Shown here piece by piece: positions 23,115 through 24,518 of a DNA stretch of 24,518 bases. The stretch spans positions 1 to 24,518 of the forward strand of contig JAUYAL010000008.1 in NCBI GenBank assembly GCA_030693535.1, in the 5' to 3' direction. Origin of the DNA: Methylotenera sp. (lineage in GTDB: Bacteria > Pseudomonadota > Gammaproteobacteria > Burkholderiales > Methylophilaceae). A program made the position numbers and the translations under genes. Numbering within the stretch: the first letter of the stretch is position 1; the number at the start of each line of letters is the position of its first letter. The notes beneath the pieces were generated by a model. That model ran no database searches. It saw nothing but the letters and a program-made list of their open reading frames with translations, and was not told the origin of the DNA.

Positions 23115-23232
23115 CTTCGTTAGATTTTTATAAACACCATTACCTGCACCTACTGAGACACCAGTCATTAAGCCCAATCATTGGAACTGGGATAGCAACA
23201 GCAGCACCAACCGAAGCTATGACAACGCGTTC
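23115..23232 (-). pseudogene. Possible remnant of a small hydrophobic protein
   Basis: Directly after the MipA-like stop, the minus strand encodes a hydrophobic, Gly/Val-rich stretch, VVIASVGAAVAIPVPMIGL. In another frame it continues as MTGVSVGAGNGVYKNLTK and a stop. The two pieces read as one coherent segment broken by a frameshift, with no start codon upstream. The source family is unknown to me, and chance coding potential cannot be excluded. Confidence 0.3.
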
Positions 23233-23233
23233 T

Positions 23234-24025
23234 TTAGTATGCGATGGAGTAGCCAAGATAAGCAAATGGCTGCATGCGTGTTTCAACAATTGGGCTATTG
23301 GCTTGTTCATTACTTAATCTTGTAACCGATGTACCAAATAACACAAAGCTTTCTTTGTCTAAAGCATAGGACCCATTCACACCCACTTTAAATTCAGTAC
23401 CAGACCCTGCAGAATAAGCAGGACGAGATGGTGAAGTTTCGTTTGCGCCTACGCCAAAGTAATAGTCATTAAATTTATGATTATTCCACGTCACGCCCAT
23501 GCTGCCGTTTAATTTGAAGGTGTTACCGCGAATCAGATTTTTGATATATTGCAACTCAACAGTCTGTCCATGACTTGCACCGCCAACGTCAAATCCCCAC
23601 TGTGCATTAAATGTACCGTAATCAGTTTGCCACCGAACAGTTGGTCCTAAATCAACGGTAAAGTCACGGTCATTCATGCCGCGTGTTAACTTGCCGTCAT
23701 CCGCATCCCATCCAAAACGTGCTTGCGTAGCCACACCAAACCTTAGACGTTTATCATCAGAATCTAGCAACCAAACTCCAGCTTGCAATGCGTTGATGTA
23801 AAAGCGGTCACCATAATTAGCATTAATGATGGGTAGCACTAATACTCTATACTCATCTGAACCAGATGTTTTAGGTAACACCCCAATACCAATTCCATAT
23901 AGATTTTTACTACGAGGAATTGGTGTTTCAGTATCCCTATCAATTTTATCGTTAGCGTAAGCTGGCGATATAAGAGTAAAGATTGCAATTATGCTAATTA
24001 CATTAAAAATTACAGTATTTTTCAT
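23234..24025 (-). CDS. MipA/OmpV-family outer-membrane protein
   Basis: This 263-residue protein has a signal peptide (MKNTVIFNVISIIAIFTLISPAYA, cleaved about residue 24). Strand-rich sequence follows, with alternating aromatic and small residues: YGIGIGVLPKTSGSDEYRVLVLPIINANYGDRFYINA..., FTVDLGPTVRWQTDYG, and a terminal aromatic (SIAY) expected for beta-barrel insertion. The 'vlPiinanYgdrfyi' region and overall length fit the MipA/OmpV family. Members were linked to murein hydrolase scaffolding (MipA) or act as porins; the exact role here is unknown. The ribosome-binding site is weak (AAAAGTAA). It stands alone between the antitoxin and the transposon fragment. Confidence 0.85.
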   Translation of the reverse strand: MKNTVIFNVISIIAIFTLISPAYANDKIDRDTETPIPRSKNLYGIGIGVLPKTSGSDEYRVLVLPIINANYGDRFYINALQAGVWLLDSDDKRLRFGVATQARFGWDADDGKLTRGMNDRDFTVDLGPTVRWQTDYGTFNAQWGFDVGGASHGQTVELQYIKNLIRGNTFKLNGSMGVTWNNHKFNDYYFGVGANETSPSRPAYSAGSGTEFKVGVNGSYALDKESFVLFGTSVTRLSNEQANSPIVETRMQPFAYLGYSIAY

Positions 24026-24244
24026 AAATTACTTTTAATTCACGCTAATGATCTGGTTGGTTTATGGACCAAGACTTTTAAAGCCAAATATAGCTCTCAA
24101 TATTTGAGGTCTTAGTAAAAATTTATGGTTATTTTATTGAAGCCTGATAGCGCATAAGCTATTACGAGACAAAAAAGATACACAGTCTTTACAATTGATA
24201 ATCAACGTAGAAATACTAACACGCAATGATTAGAGTTGCATATG
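24026..24244. other. Intergenic region beside the transposon end
   Basis: The region between the MipA-like gene and the IS right end has no gene. It holds two weak inverted repeats, with arms CAAATA/TATTTG around 24095-24116 and ATAGC/GCTAT around 24149-24164. The bases just left of 24245 (minus-strand 3' side) would supply the omega-RNA guide if the element ends there. Confidence 0.4.
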
Positions 24245-24400
24245 AAGACTCCCACCGCTAAACACCAAATACAGATGCTGTAGCGGAGGTTTCTAAGGTC
24301 AACGACCAGAGCGCAGGAGTGTTGCCACCCATACGGCTTACCACGGTCTCACCTAGCGTAGATTGCGTTGCCGCAAACAGTTCGGAGCCTTCCGCCCCTA
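24245..24400 (-). ncRNA. Candidate omega-RNA scaffold / IS200-IS605 right end
   Basis: The 3' end of tnpB runs into a hairpin with arms CCTCCGCTA and TAGCGGTGG (minus strand, one T-T mismatch) around a 20-base loop. GGGAGTCTTC follows. Right ends of this shape, close to the TnpB stop, carry the omega-RNA scaffold in IS200/IS605 and IS1341-type elements, with the guide taken from bases just beyond the element end. The 5' limit given here is a guess. Confidence 0.45.
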
Positions 24401-24518
24401 CTTTACCACGAGTAATCCTGCACCGTTTCTTTTCTTTCTGAATACACTTGCCCGCTAATAACTGCTTAACACCACGCAGGGCAATAACCTTTGCCGCGTT
24501 GTGATCAGCATGGTCGGT
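24258..24518 (-). CDS. tnpB: TnpB-type RNA-guided nuclease, C-terminal part (IS200/IS605)
   Basis: The last 86 codons of a gene starting right of the window are visible. They begin TDHADHNAAKVIALRGVKQLLAGK, matching the end of the TnpB zinc-ribbon and the third RuvC catalytic site (Asp in ADHNAA). The tail (about 60 residues, Thr/Ala-rich, ending SVFGV) is typically variable. The stop lies inside the right-end hairpin. TnpB uses an omega-RNA to cut DNA at the empty donor site and so help keep the element. Whether the full gene and a tnpA partner exist cannot be seen here. Confidence 0.8.
   Translation of the reverse strand, partial: TDHADHNAAKVIALRGVKQLLAGKCIQKEKKRCRITRGKVGAEGSELFAATQSTLGETVVSRMGGNTPALWSLTLETSATASVFGV

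Noticed and set aside
24149..24164. Inverted repeat left of the transposon end as a terminator for tnpB
   Set aside because: The stem has only 5 bp and no T-run follows.

Overview
The window looks like a chromosomal segment of a low-to-moderate GC betaproteobacterium, most likely of the Methylophilaceae (Methylotenera-like). I infer this from the gene set (an EpsA-type LuxR regulator, a hybrid type II secretion / type IV pilus locus, a WcaJ-type sugar-phosphate transferase) and from protein style; it was not confirmed by any search.

Layout: 1-253 is the 3' end of dsbC. It converges on an EpsA-like regulator (312-1061, minus). A divergent intergenic region rich in palindromes separates that from a lytic transglycosylase (1319-1948, plus). 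From 11411 down to 1953, all on the minus strand, runs one long, mostly overlapping operon of eleven genes: gspG, gspF, gspE, PilM-like, PilN-like, PilO-like, GspC/PilP-like, a lipoprotein secretin, and three more proteins with prepilin leaders. It mixes type II secretion parts (G, F, E, D) with type IV pilus-type alignment proteins and resembles clusters annotated in betaproteobacteria as 'secretion system X'. No prepilin peptidase is present, so one must be encoded elsewhere. The transglycosylase converges on the operon with only 4 bases between stop codons.

Upstream of the operon lie polysaccharide genes: an NDP-sugar nucleotidyltransferase (11526-12665), a polyprenyl glycosylphosphotransferase (13055-14446) and, further on, galE (16485-17504). 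A PhoX/DUF839-type exported protein (14875-16293) sits between the last two. The same inverted-repeat core (ACAGTTTTGT) occurs in front of the secretion operon and in the EpsA/transglycosylase intergenic region. This suggests a shared regulator linking the two ends of the locus.

The right part is accessory: a MazE/MazF toxin-antitoxin pair (17761-18386), a bacteriohemerythrin (18620-19009) next to a large periplasmic-binding/PAS/GGDEF/EAL c-di-GMP protein (19085-22051), a decayed toxin pseudogene followed by an intact HTH antitoxin (22370-22974), a MipA/OmpV outer-membrane protein (23234-24025), and, at the right edge, the C-terminal 86 codons of a TnpB-type RNA-guided nuclease with a right-end hairpin typical of IS200/IS605 elements.

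I saw no tRNA, rRNA or CRISPR array.
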